The translations under genes were made by a program, and so were the position numbers. From NCBI GenBank assembly GCA_022315425.1, contig JAIUPT010000032.1, forward strand, positions 484,501 to 548,500: a stretch of DNA of 64,000 bases. Reading direction: 5' to 3'. The notes under the pieces were generated by a model, which was not told the DNA's origin, searched no databases, and was given only the letters and a program-made list of their open reading frames with translations. Shown one piece after another: positions 21,289 to 32,148 of this stretch. Source of the DNA: Pseudevernia furfuracea (lineage: Eukaryota; Ascomycota; Lecanoromycetes; Lecanorales; Parmeliaceae). Every line of letters begins with the position of its first letter. The first letter of the stretch is position 1.

Positions 21289-21801
21289 CTAAGAGAACGT
21301 ACACGTACCATTGCAGAAAGAGCCAGTAAATGCAGTGGCCCCATTGGCTCTCGTAGCTCCTGGCTTGACACCAAGAAGGGTTACGCTGCTCCTCGCATGA
21401 AAGAGTAGTCCTGTGGCTGTCGCTGACGACAAATCTGTGGACTTATAGTTTGGCCAAAATGGCGCAGAGAGGATATTTAAGCTATCTTTCGAGGTCGTTG
21501 TTGGATCGTTTGTCTGGGAGTCTGGGTATTGCTGCTGGAGAGGACCGGCGGGGCTTCTGCAAGGAAGGGATTCAACGCGGATGAAGAAGTTGTAGTCGGT
21601 GTAGCTTTCGTCAGAATAGAAGTGGTTGGAAAGCATTGGTGAGGACGACCCTGTAAATTGGCCGGTTGTGAATTGGCCGGGGGTACTGTCCAGAGAGCCA
21701 CATGGTACCCCAAAAAATCCCTCACGATTTGGAAAACTTCGGGCAATCTCGGCGGGTATGATGTGCCGTATTGGGCTTAGTGTTATGTGACTTAGCGTCA
21801 T
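21289..21801 (-). CDS. Hypothetical 170-aa ORF
   Basis: Open frame divergent from the CorA-type gene. It starts MTLSHITLSPIRHIIPAEIA and is rich in Ser, Thr, Pro and Gly with a short internal repeat (GQFTTGQFTG). It has no recognised domain, signal peptide or membrane helix. Composition does not distinguish it from a chance ORF, so it is listed as possible only. Confidence 0.25.
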   Translation of the reverse strand: MTLSHITLSPIRHIIPAEIARSFPNREGFFGVPCGSLDSTPGQFTTGQFTGSSSPMLSNHFYSDESYTDYNFFIRVESLPCRSPAGPLQQQYPDSQTNDPTTTSKDSLNILSAPFWPNYKSTDLSSATATGLLFHARSSVTLLGVKPGATRANGATAFTGSFCNGTCTFS

Positions 21802-22474
21802 AAGAAAACGTGAAAGAAAAAAAGACTAACATCACCTGCCCACTTCCACCTAAGAAACTTCTTGACACTGCTCCAAACACTACCATTTCTCAAACACCAC
21901 TTGTTTTCTCACATCCTCCTCCTACCTTATAAAACCTGTCCTACCATCCTTCTTTTCGCTTTGCCTAATCAACCTTTCCATCTCCCACGCAGCTTCTATT
22001 CCGTCAACGCTTCGAAGCGAAATCCCTCATAACGAGAACGAAAGGCTACAATAGTCTTTCGTGCACACGCTTGAACCTCCAGTCTGGCTTCTCATCGCAT
22101 CAACACCATCAAGTTGGCGGGGCCTCGCTTTACCCACTTCTCCTTCATTCGACCTCTTCTGGGACCAAGAATCCGAGTCTTCCTGGGAGGCGACCTCAAG
22201 CCTCCATAACTGGGCTTTGGGGAGCCAATACGACAACACAACAACGCAAGCAATTTGGAGGAGGACAGGATCCACATTAACTATTCATGCCCTGAGCAGA
22301 CCTAAAGCTGGCTCAAGAAGAGGGTAGAGCTGAGGGCCCGGTCCTCTACGCTCTGGGGACTCGCTGCCCCTCTCACGGAAGCAGAGCTTAGTGGCTTCGA
22401 ACATACATACTACAGCAACAACCATCAATTAAAGCCTCCGAATTCGCCAATAAGTCTACCAATCAATAGCTACA
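21802..22474. other. Long upstream region of the Mg2+ transporter gene
   Basis: The 670-bp upstream region has pyrimidine-rich tracts (about 21840-21990) typical of fungal promoters and leaders. Short upstream ORFs at 22061-22327 may lie in the mRNA leader; translation from them is unproven. Confidence 0.4.
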
Positions 22475-24493
22475 ATGGATTCTCCAAGATCAGAGAAATC
22501 CCAGACGAGGTTCAGCACTCCTGTTTCTGATCTTGACGATCATCGCCACCAACTTTCTACACGGCCGCGCGGCAATACCATTAGCAGCCCGCAAAGTCCA
22601 CATAGCCCACTTGAAGGACGACTTGTATTCCAGAACGTTGGCAGCGGAGGCCGCCCGGAGCTTCTTCAGGTCAATGACGAACTCCTCAATGCGGGATCCA
22701 TATCTAGGGATTTCGAGCAAGCTATCATTGACGACGACAAGAGCGGAAACGGAGAGCTTATTATAGAGCGAAGAGGGTCCTTCAATCCTGCCACCTCTAG
22801 GCGTGGTACTGTTCGAAGGAGCCAAAACCACCCCAATCGGTCCAGAGAATCCTCGATCTCCTCTCGGTCTACGTCGCCAGCAAACTCTGTTGATGCTTTT
22901 GCTGACCCACGTCGACGCGAAAGAGCAAACACAATTGGCAGCAGAGCGCCTTCTGACCTTGACCTTTGTCTCCAGCGTACTGTCTCAGGTGGTACCCATC
23001 ACCGCAGTCGTCGACCTACATTTAATAACGGCAGTGTCCGGAACTTGAGCCTTAAGGATGAGCAACCCTCGGTCCATAACCCAGCCGAAGATGATGTCTG
23101 CTTTCCCACACCTGATGAATCTGCGAAGACCTACAACATTGATTTCGAGGAGTTAGACGAATTCGTTGCAGAAACCCTGAAATCGAAAGCGCATAATGGG
23201 CATGGTCTAAGGAAGAAGCTCAGCTTTAGCTCTCAAGGAAATAAGCCCCAGGGCTTCAACGATCTTCGTTATGCGACCATCCCCAAGATCATAACACGGT
23301 CATCCGTTTCGCTCAAGGCTGGGTCAGACAGTGCCATTGACGATAGCGACACTGCGATCAATGACAAGGACGGCGCCGATGAGAAAATCGGAGATCCATT
23401 GGGTGCAAATGGACCTAGAGAGCGTCGACACAGCCTAGCTGGACCGAGTCGCTATAGCTTCTTCTCTTCGGAGATAGAGTCAACCATCCACGCCCCAGAT
23501 TTTGCAGACTTGCTTTCCCCAGGCGATAGATGCCGCGATCTCTTCGAGCTTCCAGACGATAGCGGTGTTTGGTGGCTCGACATACTCAACCCAACCGAAG
23601 AAGAGCTTCACGTCTTCCAACGCGCTTTTGGTATCCATCGCCTGACCACTGAAGACATCATCACCCAAGAAGCCCGCGAAAAAGTTGAACTGTTCAAACA
23701 ATACTACTTTGTCTGCTTCCGTTCCTTCTTCCAGATGGACGTCCATAGCGAAGACTACATGGAACCTGTAAACGTGTACATGGTCGTCTTCCGCCAAGGT
23801 ATCATCACAATCACCTACACACCATCTCCTCACGCCGCCAACGTCCGCAAGCGTATCGGTAAGCTCCGCGACTATATGGCCCTCACCGCTGACTGGATCT
23901 GCTATGCCATGATCGACAACATCGTCGACACGTTCGGTCCGCCGATCCACACCATTGAGCATGAAGCCGATACCATCGAAGACCAGGTCTTTGTCGCCCG
24001 CACGGAAGACTTTACCCCCTTGTTGCGCCAGATCGGCGAGTGTCGCAAGAAAGTCATGTCACTCATGCGTCTGCTAGGTGGAAAAGCGGACGTTATCAAA
24101 GGCTTCTCGAAACGTTGCAACGAACAGTACAGCGTTACGCCTCGTGGCGAAATTGGTCTCTACCTTGGCGACATCCAGGACCACGTCGTCACCATGATGA
24201 GCAATCTCGGACACTTCGAGAAAATGCTCTCGCGCAGCCATTCCAACTATCTAGCACAGCTCAGCGTCGGTGCTATCGCCCAGGGCAATCGGGCCAACGA
24301 AGTTTTGTCGAAGATCACGCTGGCGGCAACGATTTTGGTGCCGCTGAACCTTATCTGCGGTCTGTTTGGTATGAACGTGCCAGTTCCGGGGAAAGATAGC
24401 GAGGGGCTTGGCTGGTTCTTTGGTATCTGTGGGGTCATTGCTGCTATCGTGGTGGTGAGCTTGGGTATCGCGAAGAAGTACAAGTTCTTCTAA
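22475..24493 (+). CDS. CorA-type Mg2+ transporter (Alr1/Mnr2 group)
   Basis: 672-aa single-exon membrane protein. The N-terminal 300 residues are hydrophilic, Ser/Arg/Asp-rich and cytosolic. The CorA domain begins around residue 340 (DLFELPDDSGVWWLDILNPTE is its opening, residues in sequence) with long helices, REKVELFKQYYFVCFRSF and DWICYAMIDNIVDTFGPP. The stalk helix QLSVGAIAQGNRANEVLSK leads to TM1. The GMN selectivity motif is at residues 632-634 (CGLFGMNVPVPG), then TM2 and a basic KKYKFF end. CorA proteins form pentameric channels. Extended N-termini of this sort occur in plasma-membrane Alr1 and vacuolar Mnr2, and sequence alone does not decide between them. Confidence 0.93.
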   Translation: MDSPRSEKSQTRFSTPVSDLDDHRHQLSTRPRGNTISSPQSPHSPLEGRLVFQNVGSGGRPELLQVNDELLNAGSISRDFEQAIIDDDKSGNGELIIERRGSFNPATSRRGTVRRSQNHPNRSRESSISSRSTSPANSVDAFADPRRRERANTIGSRAPSDLDLCLQRTVSGGTHHRSRRPTFNNGSVRNLSLKDEQPSVHNPAEDDVCFPTPDESAKTYNIDFEELDEFVAETLKSKAHNGHGLRKKLSFSSQGNKPQGFNDLRYATIPKIITRSSVSLKAGSDSAIDDSDTAINDKDGADEKIGDPLGANGPRERRHSLAGPSRYSFFSSEIESTIHAPDFADLLSPGDRCRDLFELPDDSGVWWLDILNPTEEELHVFQRAFGIHRLTTEDIITQEAREKVELFKQYYFVCFRSFFQMDVHSEDYMEPVNVYMVVFRQGIITITYTPSPHAANVRKRIGKLRDYMALTADWICYAMIDNIVDTFGPPIHTIEHEADTIEDQVFVARTEDFTPLLRQIGECRKKVMSLMRLLGGKADVIKGFSKRCNEQYSVTPRGEIGLYLGDIQDHVVTMMSNLGHFEKMLSRSHSNYLAQLSVGAIAQGNRANEVLSKITLAATILVPLNLICGLFGMNVPVPGKDSEGLGWFFGICGVIAAIVVVSLGIAKKYKFF

Positions 24494-24600
24494 ACGATGG
24501 GGCTTGGATGGTTTCTTTTTCTGATAATAGATGGGGAAGTTGGTTCGATATGTAGCTGCCCTTTGCTTCTAGAGGAGAGGTTTGCATAGATGACGAGAAG

Positions 24601-24664
24601 TTTTGCTTGCGATCGGATAGAGAGTAGTAGAATTTTGCTTGCGATCGAATAGAGAGTAGTAGAA
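24601..24664. repeat. Two-copy 32-bp tandem duplication
   Basis: Copies at 24601-24632 and 24633-24664 differ by one base (GATCGGATAG versus GATCGAATAG). It lies just past the transporter gene, probably in its 3' UTR or terminator. Confidence 0.9.
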
Positions 24665-25582
24665 GTACTAATCACAGCCAAATCAAATCCTTTTTTTTCA
24701 ACATCGTCTCCGTCCCCGTAAGCAGTGGTAAAGAAGAAGGGCTCGGATTGGGGGAATCAGCGTCTGCGGAATCCTCAGTCGCCATCGCGGGTTTTGCCTT
24801 CCGAAGAAACGTATACGTCTGGCTAGATAGACATGTGCGAGATGACGGTGTATTATGTATGTACAATTGCAGTCGAAACGGTCAACGGCTCCCCCCAAGA
24901 ATCGGACCACAAACAGCATCTCCCTCCCGAGAAAACCTTGTGGGGGCCGTTTACTTACCGCTCATCCTGGGGGTAAGGTAGGTAGGGTTTTGATCATGGC
25001 AAATTCAGAAAATAATAAGTCGCGGGGGTGATGCCCCAAAAACCCCGACGTCAGACAGCCCCTGTTTTTTTTTGGGAGGTGGGGGGGGGGACAGCTTGTC
25101 TGCAATGGTTGCGACGTCTTTTGCGCAAGCAGCGTGACTATTTTTTTTTCGGTGGTAACGACTGTCACTACCTAACTATTCTATTTAAGTAATCTCCCCC
25201 CCAATCAACTTATCCACCCTTGATCCTCGGCGCATCATCCCTTTCTGGGAACACTTTCAATCAAATGGCGTAGCGAGTGTTGTCTTTGAATGCCTACTCG
25301 TTCCAGACTTGGTGTTTGATTGCCTCGTTCATCGGCTCTCCCTGCCCTACGGTCAGCTCCTGGATAGTGTGTTGGAGAATAGCGGCCATTCACGTACCTT
25401 TTGACCTTCGAACGAGCGGCATCTTTCTTTCCTTACAGGCGTGCTCGACCGGTGGTGAGCCCATTCGCCTGCACTTGTCCTCCATCCCCGGCCTCTCCGG
25501 AGCCGCGGCGAAGACCCGTCAAACGTTCCTCCGCCGGAACATCTGGACCGGTATCCTCGCTCTCTGCGAGGTTTCTGAACCG
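24665..25582. other. Intergenic between convergent genes
   Basis: The 900-bp stretch contains homopolymer runs (T runs near 24690, 25065 and 25142; G run near 25080). ORFs here are antisense or low complexity. 3' UTRs of the Mg2+ transporter and eRF1 genes should lie inside. Confidence 0.4.
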
Positions 25583-27006
25583 TCAATCATCGTAGAATTC
25601 ATCCTCGGAGTCAACCTCGGCCAATTGCTCAAAGTTGAGCTTATATCTCAACATCGCACCGATGCCACCAAAGCCTTTGACGAACTGGTTGCCCTCGCTC
25701 GAACGATCGGAGACGAATTCGAGGGTGGCGCCGAAGTCTTTGTAGCTCTCGGCGAGCCATTCGAGGAACGAGCCTTGGTCGACGAGTTCCATTTCTTGAC
25801 CCGTCTCTTTGTCCGTGAACATCTCGCGGTTGGCTTCTTGGCCTTTGTTGGTGTGCAGGATGATTTCGGAGCCGGTTGAGGATTTCAGTATCCAGCGGGT
25901 GATTTCAAGGTTCTCGTACACGATCAGGGTCTCGCAGGCGCTAGCCTCCATAGCTTTGAGCGTGTCTTCGATGCCGTAGCATACTTTACCGCTGTCAAGG
26001 CTAATCTCGTCGAAATATTTCCCGATGAGCTTCTTCTCCTGTATGAATTTGACATTGCTGAGGGTTTCGCCTGCGAGCTCGATAGCCTGATTGAAGCCAT
26101 TTTCGCCACCGTAGGAGACATCGACTACTTTGATCACCTTGGATTGCAAGCGGTTGTCGAACAGGTCGGATTGGTTGAGATCGTTCTTGAAGTCTGCAGA
26201 TCCTGCCAGGATCAGGCCGGCGACGTTCACTTTGTCCTGGGTGATATAGTTTTGCACAGCAAGTTCGGCCACCTTACGCACGTAGTTGTGGCGCTTCTCC
26301 TCTCTCAAACGGGCAAAACGAAGGGCGGATTGACCACCTCGACCGTGCTTCTTGGGTAGATCGACGGAGAATTTGTGGATCACGTCTCTGGTGTTACCGC
26401 TGAGCGTACCGAAGAGAGCGCCATTTCCGTCCATGATGATGAAACCGAATTTCTGGTCCGACTCAAGGAGCTCGCTTAGGGCTTCGGTGTGAAACTTATT
26501 ATCACACAGGTATAGGGAGGTATTGATTGGTTTGAAGGGCTCAAAGTCAATATTGATCTTTCGTTCTTTCCCTTCCGAGGTTATGATTTCACCACAGTAG
26601 ACGACAAGACCGTTGGGAGGTACTTTGTTGTAGAGCTTGAGACGCTGCTGAGTGGATGTGATGGCGGACAAAACGGACAATCGGTTAACTCGGGACTTAA
26701 TATTAGACGCAGTACCCTAGAGTTGTCAGGACGGAGTCTGCAAGCACATTTTCGGGACGTACGAATTCTTCAGCCAACATCCTCGCTGCTCGTGAGACCT
26801 GGTCCTTAGGCGCTGTCCGACCACGGCTGTCAGCGCAGACTCTTATACCATGCAAAGTCCCAGCATGGTTCAGAAGTTGACTCACGGATAATGAGGGATA
26901 TCATCGAGGTCCCATTGCCTCGTGCTTGTTCCAGGCGTTTGATCAGTTTCTTCACTTTCCATATTTCAATGTTCTTCTCGGCCTCGTTGGCCTGTGGGGC
27001 GCTCAT
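25583..27006 (-). CDS. SUP45: Eukaryotic release factor 1 (eRF1/Sup45)
   Basis: Recognises all three stop codons in the ribosomal A site and triggers peptide release together with eRF3. Exons: 27006-26886, 26812-26763, 26716-25583, giving 434 aa, about the family length. N domain: MSAPQANEAEKNIEIWKVKK; the TASNIKS stop-codon recognition loop is at residues 59-65. M domain: GRGGQ with the catalytic GGQ at 184-186, followed by SALRFARLREEKRHNY. C domain: acidic end, DSEDEFYDD. Small first and second exons with ordinary GT-AG borders. Sequence conservation is very strong. A 200-codon ORF lies antisense within the 3' half and is a shadow. Confidence 0.97.
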
Positions 27007-27825
27007 TGTGAGCGAAGGGGGAGAATATGGTCAGTCGAGTGGGAGGTATTATCTGAGTATGGTATCCTGTTCAAAGTGTGGGGAAGTATTTGAGGGATTT
27101 CATTATTCTGTTCTTAATACTCGTACGTTCGAGAAGTGAGCTACCTCGCTTAGTAGCGGCGGGAGAAACCCATAAAGCAAGAATGGAAATTTGGCTGAGT
27201 GCCAAGACGCTAAACATTAGCGTCGTTTGTGGCCAAATGGCGCTTGATTGGCCAGGGCCTTATCGCCCCGCGGTCTTTTTCATAATTTCATACGATACGG
27301 GGGAATAGACCCCTCATCAATCACCATTAATATTCGGATCTACTTTACTCTACTACTACGAGTACTCGTACTCTACTGATCTAGGTACTCAGAGCATCCC
27401 TCGATCTGCCCCTGGTCTATTTTCATCCTTATTTTTCTTTTCCTTCCTTTTTCTTTTCTTTTTTTGCTTTTCTGTGTACATCATTACCTATTATTCAATT
27501 GCTGCATCTTTTCTTGCCACTGTTTTCCAATCACCTTTTCTCTCTGTTCTTGCCTCTTGCCTCTTGCCTCTTCTTGTCATCTTGACTTCTTTTCATAATT
27601 TCCTGAACCTTTCAATCCAGCCTTCGGTGACCTCGCCTAGTCTCAACTCACCTGCGCTAAGATCTACCCCACAACAAAGGCCTACACCCATCGCTAGAGG
27701 TTGTCCCCTGATCTCATGACACTGCTGGCCGAGTGTTTCCAGACTCGCCACCTGCTCTTCCTCGTCGCTTTCACACTGATCAGCGTTTGCCATGAAGATT
27801 TCATCATTTCTAAGCTGGTAATGTA
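27007..27825. other. Divergent promoter region, eRF1 and AVT1-like genes
   Basis: 819 bp. It includes a 14-bp palindrome (TACGAGTACTCGTA, 27357-27370) and a long pyrimidine-rich stretch at about 27415-27600 next to the AVT1-like gene, as is common in fungal promoters. No gene is seen. Confidence 0.5.
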
Positions 27826-30112
27826 ATGCCAGGTCCAAAGGCGAAGAACCCTTCCAATTGGGAAGACTATGAACGTGGGAGATCGTCGAGCGTTGCCTCC
27901 GAGGCTTCCCTCGGTAGCCATGTGCAATTTGACGCTCCTTCGCCTACAGCGACATCTGGACGACTCCACATCCCTCAAAGGAATGAGGGGGACCGCGAAT
28001 ACGATGGTGACTATTTGCGCCATCGAAGGTATGCTCGTGGTGTCCAACCTCCGAACATTTCGACCTGACCGAATTGCTGACGACATTCCACTGTCTTTGT
28101 AGATCTTCCATTTCAATGCGAATCAATTTCTTGGCCCAGGTTGGAGGCGTCAACAGCTTGGAAAACTTCGCCCGCTCGTGGTCCCGGGCTGCAGGCTTCG
28201 TTGAGATACCTCCTCGGAAACCTTCCTTTGTCATAGAAGAGCGAGGACATGATGATCTGGAAAGATCTCGAAGTTCGGATGTACAACCCTCGTCTGGAGA
28301 GCCGAGGTCATTGCTGAGGCAGCAGTTGGAACAAGAGGGAGCTTCTTCTCAGGCAGTCCTTGCCGAAGAATCTACTCCACACGAAAACGATGAAGAAGCA
28401 CCATATCGACGAGGACTGGCTAAGGCGACGCCTGATGGGGCTGCCGATATCCTCGACCGGCCGCCATATCTGGCCTCACCCTTTGCCTCCAGCCACGGTG
28501 GTGTATATGGATCGCTGTCTTCGCGGGCCCACGACTCATCAATGCGCCATGCTGGGGAATTGTACCGCGAGCAGCAGATTAAGGGTCGTCAAGAACCGGA
28601 CAAGGAACAAGAACCACTACTTGTTCAAGTGATCGAACAGAAGGACGGTCAAAGAGTCCAGATTGTTATTGGCCGGTCGACCCTTCCTCAAACCGTGTTC
28701 AACTCTGTCAATGTCTTGATAGGTGTTGGCCTTCTCAGTTTACCACTCGGGCTCAAGTACTCTGGTTGGCTTGTAGGGATGATATTCTTATTGCTCGCCG
28801 CAATCACCACCAGATATACCGCTGGAGTCCTTTCAAAATGTCTTGATGTGAACACCTCGCTAATAGGATTTGCTGACATTGCCTACCAGGCTTTTGGTGA
28901 AAGGGCTCGGGTGGCTACAGCATTTCTCTTCACAATCGAGCTTCTCGCAGCATGCGTCGCTCTCGCAGTGCTCTTCGCTGATAGCTTAGACGCCCTAATA
29001 CCTGGTTGGGGTGTAATCGAGTGGAAGATTCTCTGTGGGCTCATCCTCATACCCTTGAATTTCGTTCCACTTCGCTACCTTAGCGTGACAAGTGTTCTTG
29101 GGATCATCTGCTGTATCGGAAGTAAGTCAATGAATTGGAAAGAGATAGGAGGAAAAGCTGACCATGTTTAAGTCGTCATCCTGATATTCGTTGATGGTGC
29201 ATTGAAAGCTCATTCACCGGGCTCTCTGCGAGACCCCGCTCTGACTTCCTTGTTTCCACAAAGATGGTCAACATTGCCGTTGAGTTTTGGCCTGCTGATG
29301 TGTAAGTTGCCTCTCGCGTAACGAGTATTAATATTCGACTGACGCTCTCAAGCTCCATGGGGTGGGCATAGTGTCTTTCCCAACATATACAGAGATATGC
29401 GGCATCCACTAAAGTATACAAGAGCTATAAACTACACTTACGTCTTTACAGTAGGTAGCCCATTCATACTGCTAGGGACAATTTTGACCATTGGACAGTA
29501 TCTTCTCGACGCCCTCATTGCGGTTGCAGGATTTTTAATGTTCGGTCAAAAGGTTCATGACGAAGTAACGTCAAATGTACTTATGAGCAAAGGATATCCG
29601 CATGCAATCTCCGTTTGCATCGTTGTTTTCATAGCTATCATCCCACTTACTAAGATACCTCTGAAGTGAGCGAACCCTCACGGGGAAAGCTCTGTTTCGG
29701 TACTTGTGCTAAATATGGTTCTAGTGCTCGTCCCATTTATAACATTCTCGAAAAATTAGTCGGCCTCGACCCTCAAGAAATGCCGCGGGCGTCGGGGCTT
29801 CTTGGACTCTCAGGCTACACCCGCGGTTTCCTCAAATTTGCGATCCGAATCTTCACCGTTGCGGTCATTATACTAATTGCGATTCTTGTACCGTCGTTCG
29901 ACACGATCATGGCTCTCATGGGTTCAGCGATGGCGTTTAGCATATGCATTGTACTGCCATTAGCATTCCATCTAAAATTGTTTGGGAAGGAAATGGGGAT
30001 GAAGGAGAAGGTGCTAAATTGGTTCTTGATTGTTGTTTGCTCGATTTTGGCTGTCATTGGGACTGTGTGGGTGTTTCTGCCAAAGCAGATGAGGGAGCGT
30101 ATGGATGGCTAA
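27826..30112 (+). CDS. Vacuolar amino-acid transporter, AVT1-like (AAAP family)
   Basis: Six exons: 27826-28028, 28103-29121, 29173-29301, 29353-29450, 29499-29665, 29725-30112, giving 667 aa in one frame. The N-terminal 280 residues are cytosolic, Ser/Arg/Glu-rich. The transporter domain starts with STLPQTVFNSVNVLIGVGLL, the AAAP TM1 signature, and continues with SLPLGLKYSGW and GVLSKCLDVN. Later landmarks are WGGHSVFPNIYRDM, YLLDALIAVAGFLMFG, DEVTSNVLM, YPHAISV and PLTKIPLNARPIYN. Yeast Avt1 moves neutral amino acids into the vacuole. The 48-nt intron 29451-29498 keeps frame if retained, but its removal restores the family sequence (YVFT-YLLD). Confidence 0.92.
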
Positions 30113-30594
30113 GCATAGCATTACTGTTAACTAAGATCAAAAGACACTAACATAAGCATTGTCCACTCCAAAGACACCGCTCCCAGATGAGAATGAGAGT
30201 AACCCAGCACCCCAGTAACCTTGACATCCTCTTCAATCGGGCGTAGTCCACCAGTTACTTATCTTATCTTAGCTCTATCTCGATTAGTGGTGCCCTCCAG
30301 TCTCCACCCTCCCTCGCCGCCATCCTCCCATCTTCACGGAGACTTGAATGGCATGTACAATAGTAGTAATTCCATGGATTATGCTATTTCTCATGTTCAC
30401 TATTCCCTTTTGAAACCATGCACTCTTGTTGGTGTCACCATATGCGGCTGGCTGCATGGGTCAAAGAGCACCAAGCCCAAGCCTCAACCATCTCATCCAT
30501 CTCATCAGACATTGAGTAGTTCTGTGCCTACAGATAGGCAGACGAAACAAACGAGAAGAGGCTTGAAAATCGTAGTAGCTTGGACTGATTGAGA
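30113..30594. other. Intergenic, upstream of prephenate dehydratase
   Basis: 482 bp without a supported gene; small ORFs are Ser/Pro-rich and unconvincing. Confidence 0.4.
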
Positions 30595-31749
30595 ATGACG
30601 GACCTCAATGCGTCCAAGACGGTGATCGCGTATCTAGGGCCGCCTTCGTCCTACACTCATCAGGTACAACCTGTTACACGTCCAGCAGCTCTACAAAGTA
30701 TGCTTACAACTTGACAGGCAGCTGTTGATACATTTACTACGAAACACTACGAGCTTGAAGCTCAAGGATCTATCGCAGGTGATAAATTCAATCCAGACGG
30801 TCCTACCCTAGCTCATTCGCCGTCAGATGTCTTTCATGCCGTGCAAGATTCTTCTGCCACTTTTGGCGTTGTCCCATTCGAAAACTCGTCAAATGGCCCC
30901 GTCGTGTTTACATTGGATCTCCTCATCGACCGCGCAGAAGACTTCCCGGAAATTCATGTCTGCGGCGAGGCTTACATGGATGTTCAGCATTGCCTTCTTG
31001 GCCACGTACCGACGAATCCCGCCCCTGATGACAGGGATACGCTATCTCCTCACTCGTCAGGCTGCGCAACACCTACAATGACCAAGCCGAACCCCCGCGA
31101 GCCCCGTTCCAAGCCTTTGACTAATCTTCAACACATTCAACGAGTCTATAGTCATCCGCAAGCCTTTGGCCAGTGCGAAGCGTTCTTGTCCACCTATCTC
31201 AAAGGCGTCGAGCGCCGCGAGGTATCCTCTACTTCCCATGCTGCTTCGATAGTCGCAAAGGGCTCCGAGGAGGATGACTTACCGTCTGGCGCCGCAGCAG
31301 CCATCTCGAGCGCCGTCGCGGCCGATGTCCACGGCCTGAATATCATGGCCACGGGCATCCAAGACGTCGAAGATAACACCACCAGATTCCTCATCATACA
31401 GAAAGGCCACGTCGACCTCGAATACCAAGGACTGCTTCCCGCAAAGCTCTTTGCAGAGACGGGCACGGAGACCAAGCGGAAGGCGCTCGTTGCGTTCAGC
31501 ATCAACCATGAGGCGCAGGGAGCTTTGGCGAATGCTTTGCTGGTCTTTAAGAATTATGGGCTCAACGTCACGAGCATCAATAGCAGACCGAGTAGGATCC
31601 GGCCTTGGCACTACATCTTCTTGATAGAAGTGGGAGGGAAGAGGGAACTGGAGGACCCGGACCTCGTCCGCATGGCGTTGGAAGAGTTGGATACCACTAC
31701 GGAAGGAAACAAGTGGCTTGGATGTTGGGTCGACAGATCAATGCGGTGA
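30595..31749 (+). CDS. PHA2: Prephenate dehydratase
   Basis: Converts prephenate to phenylpyruvate, the phenylalanine branch of aromatic amino-acid synthesis. Exons 30595-30663 and 30718-31749, 366 aa. It starts MTDLNASKTVIAYLGPPSSYTHQ. The catalytic domain has FGVVPFENSSNGPV, YSHPQAFGQC, SSTSHAASIV and the NTTRFLI motif with the catalytic Thr-Arg-Phe. A C-terminal ACT regulatory domain follows, KALVAFSINHEAQGALANAL, with NSRPSR in place of the usual ESRPS Phe-binding motif. That region should mediate feedback control by phenylalanine. A poorly conserved loop (residues about 150-180, Pro/Arg/Ser-rich) is inserted after the HCLLG segment. Confidence 0.95.
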
Positions 31750-32016
31750 GAGACCGAAGGACGACCTGAGCCCGTAGGTGGGCTCTCTCTGACGGAGGTC
31801 CTTTCCTACATAGCCATGCATTCAATAAAAGCTTCTTCCCTTCTCCGCACGTTGTTCCAGTGGGAGAGTGGCTTCTCAATTCCTGCTAATATAAGTACTC
31901 GGACGAAGTCCCGAAGATTAACCGGTGTCCCGCCATTTTTTTTCCCCCGCTCCGTAGAGTAGTACTCCGCATAGAACTTCAAAAGCACCTTTTCATCCCA
32001 ACCCCACCCCCAACAA

Positions 32017-32148
32017 ATGTCCAACCTCTGGTACCAAGCGGCCTTCATCCTCGCCATCATAATGCTCCGCTTCTCGATCCAACGGTACAACAACAACACC
32101 GCTCGGCCCAAGGCCGTAGTAGCCCCGGGCAAGAAGAAGTCGACGTGA
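32017..32148 (+). CDS. 43-aa single-pass membrane microprotein
   Basis: Short ORF with an A-rich context before its ATG (CAACAAATG). The N-terminus is one hydrophobic helix, SNLWYQAAFILAIIMLRFSI, followed by a polar linker and a basic Pro/Lys tail (VVAPGKKKST). The shape resembles tail- or signal-anchored subunits of membrane complexes. Its codons look regular and the hydrophobic-then-basic pattern is unlikely by chance, but I cannot name a family. It lies 267 bp after PHA2, on the same strand. Confidence 0.5.
   Translation: MSNLWYQAAFILAIIMLRFSIQRYNNNTARPKAVVAPGKKKST

Noticed and set aside
25277..25879. 200-codon plus-strand ORF
   Set aside because: It is antisense to the eRF1 C-terminal exon, whose conservation is unmistakable; the plus frame is a shadow.
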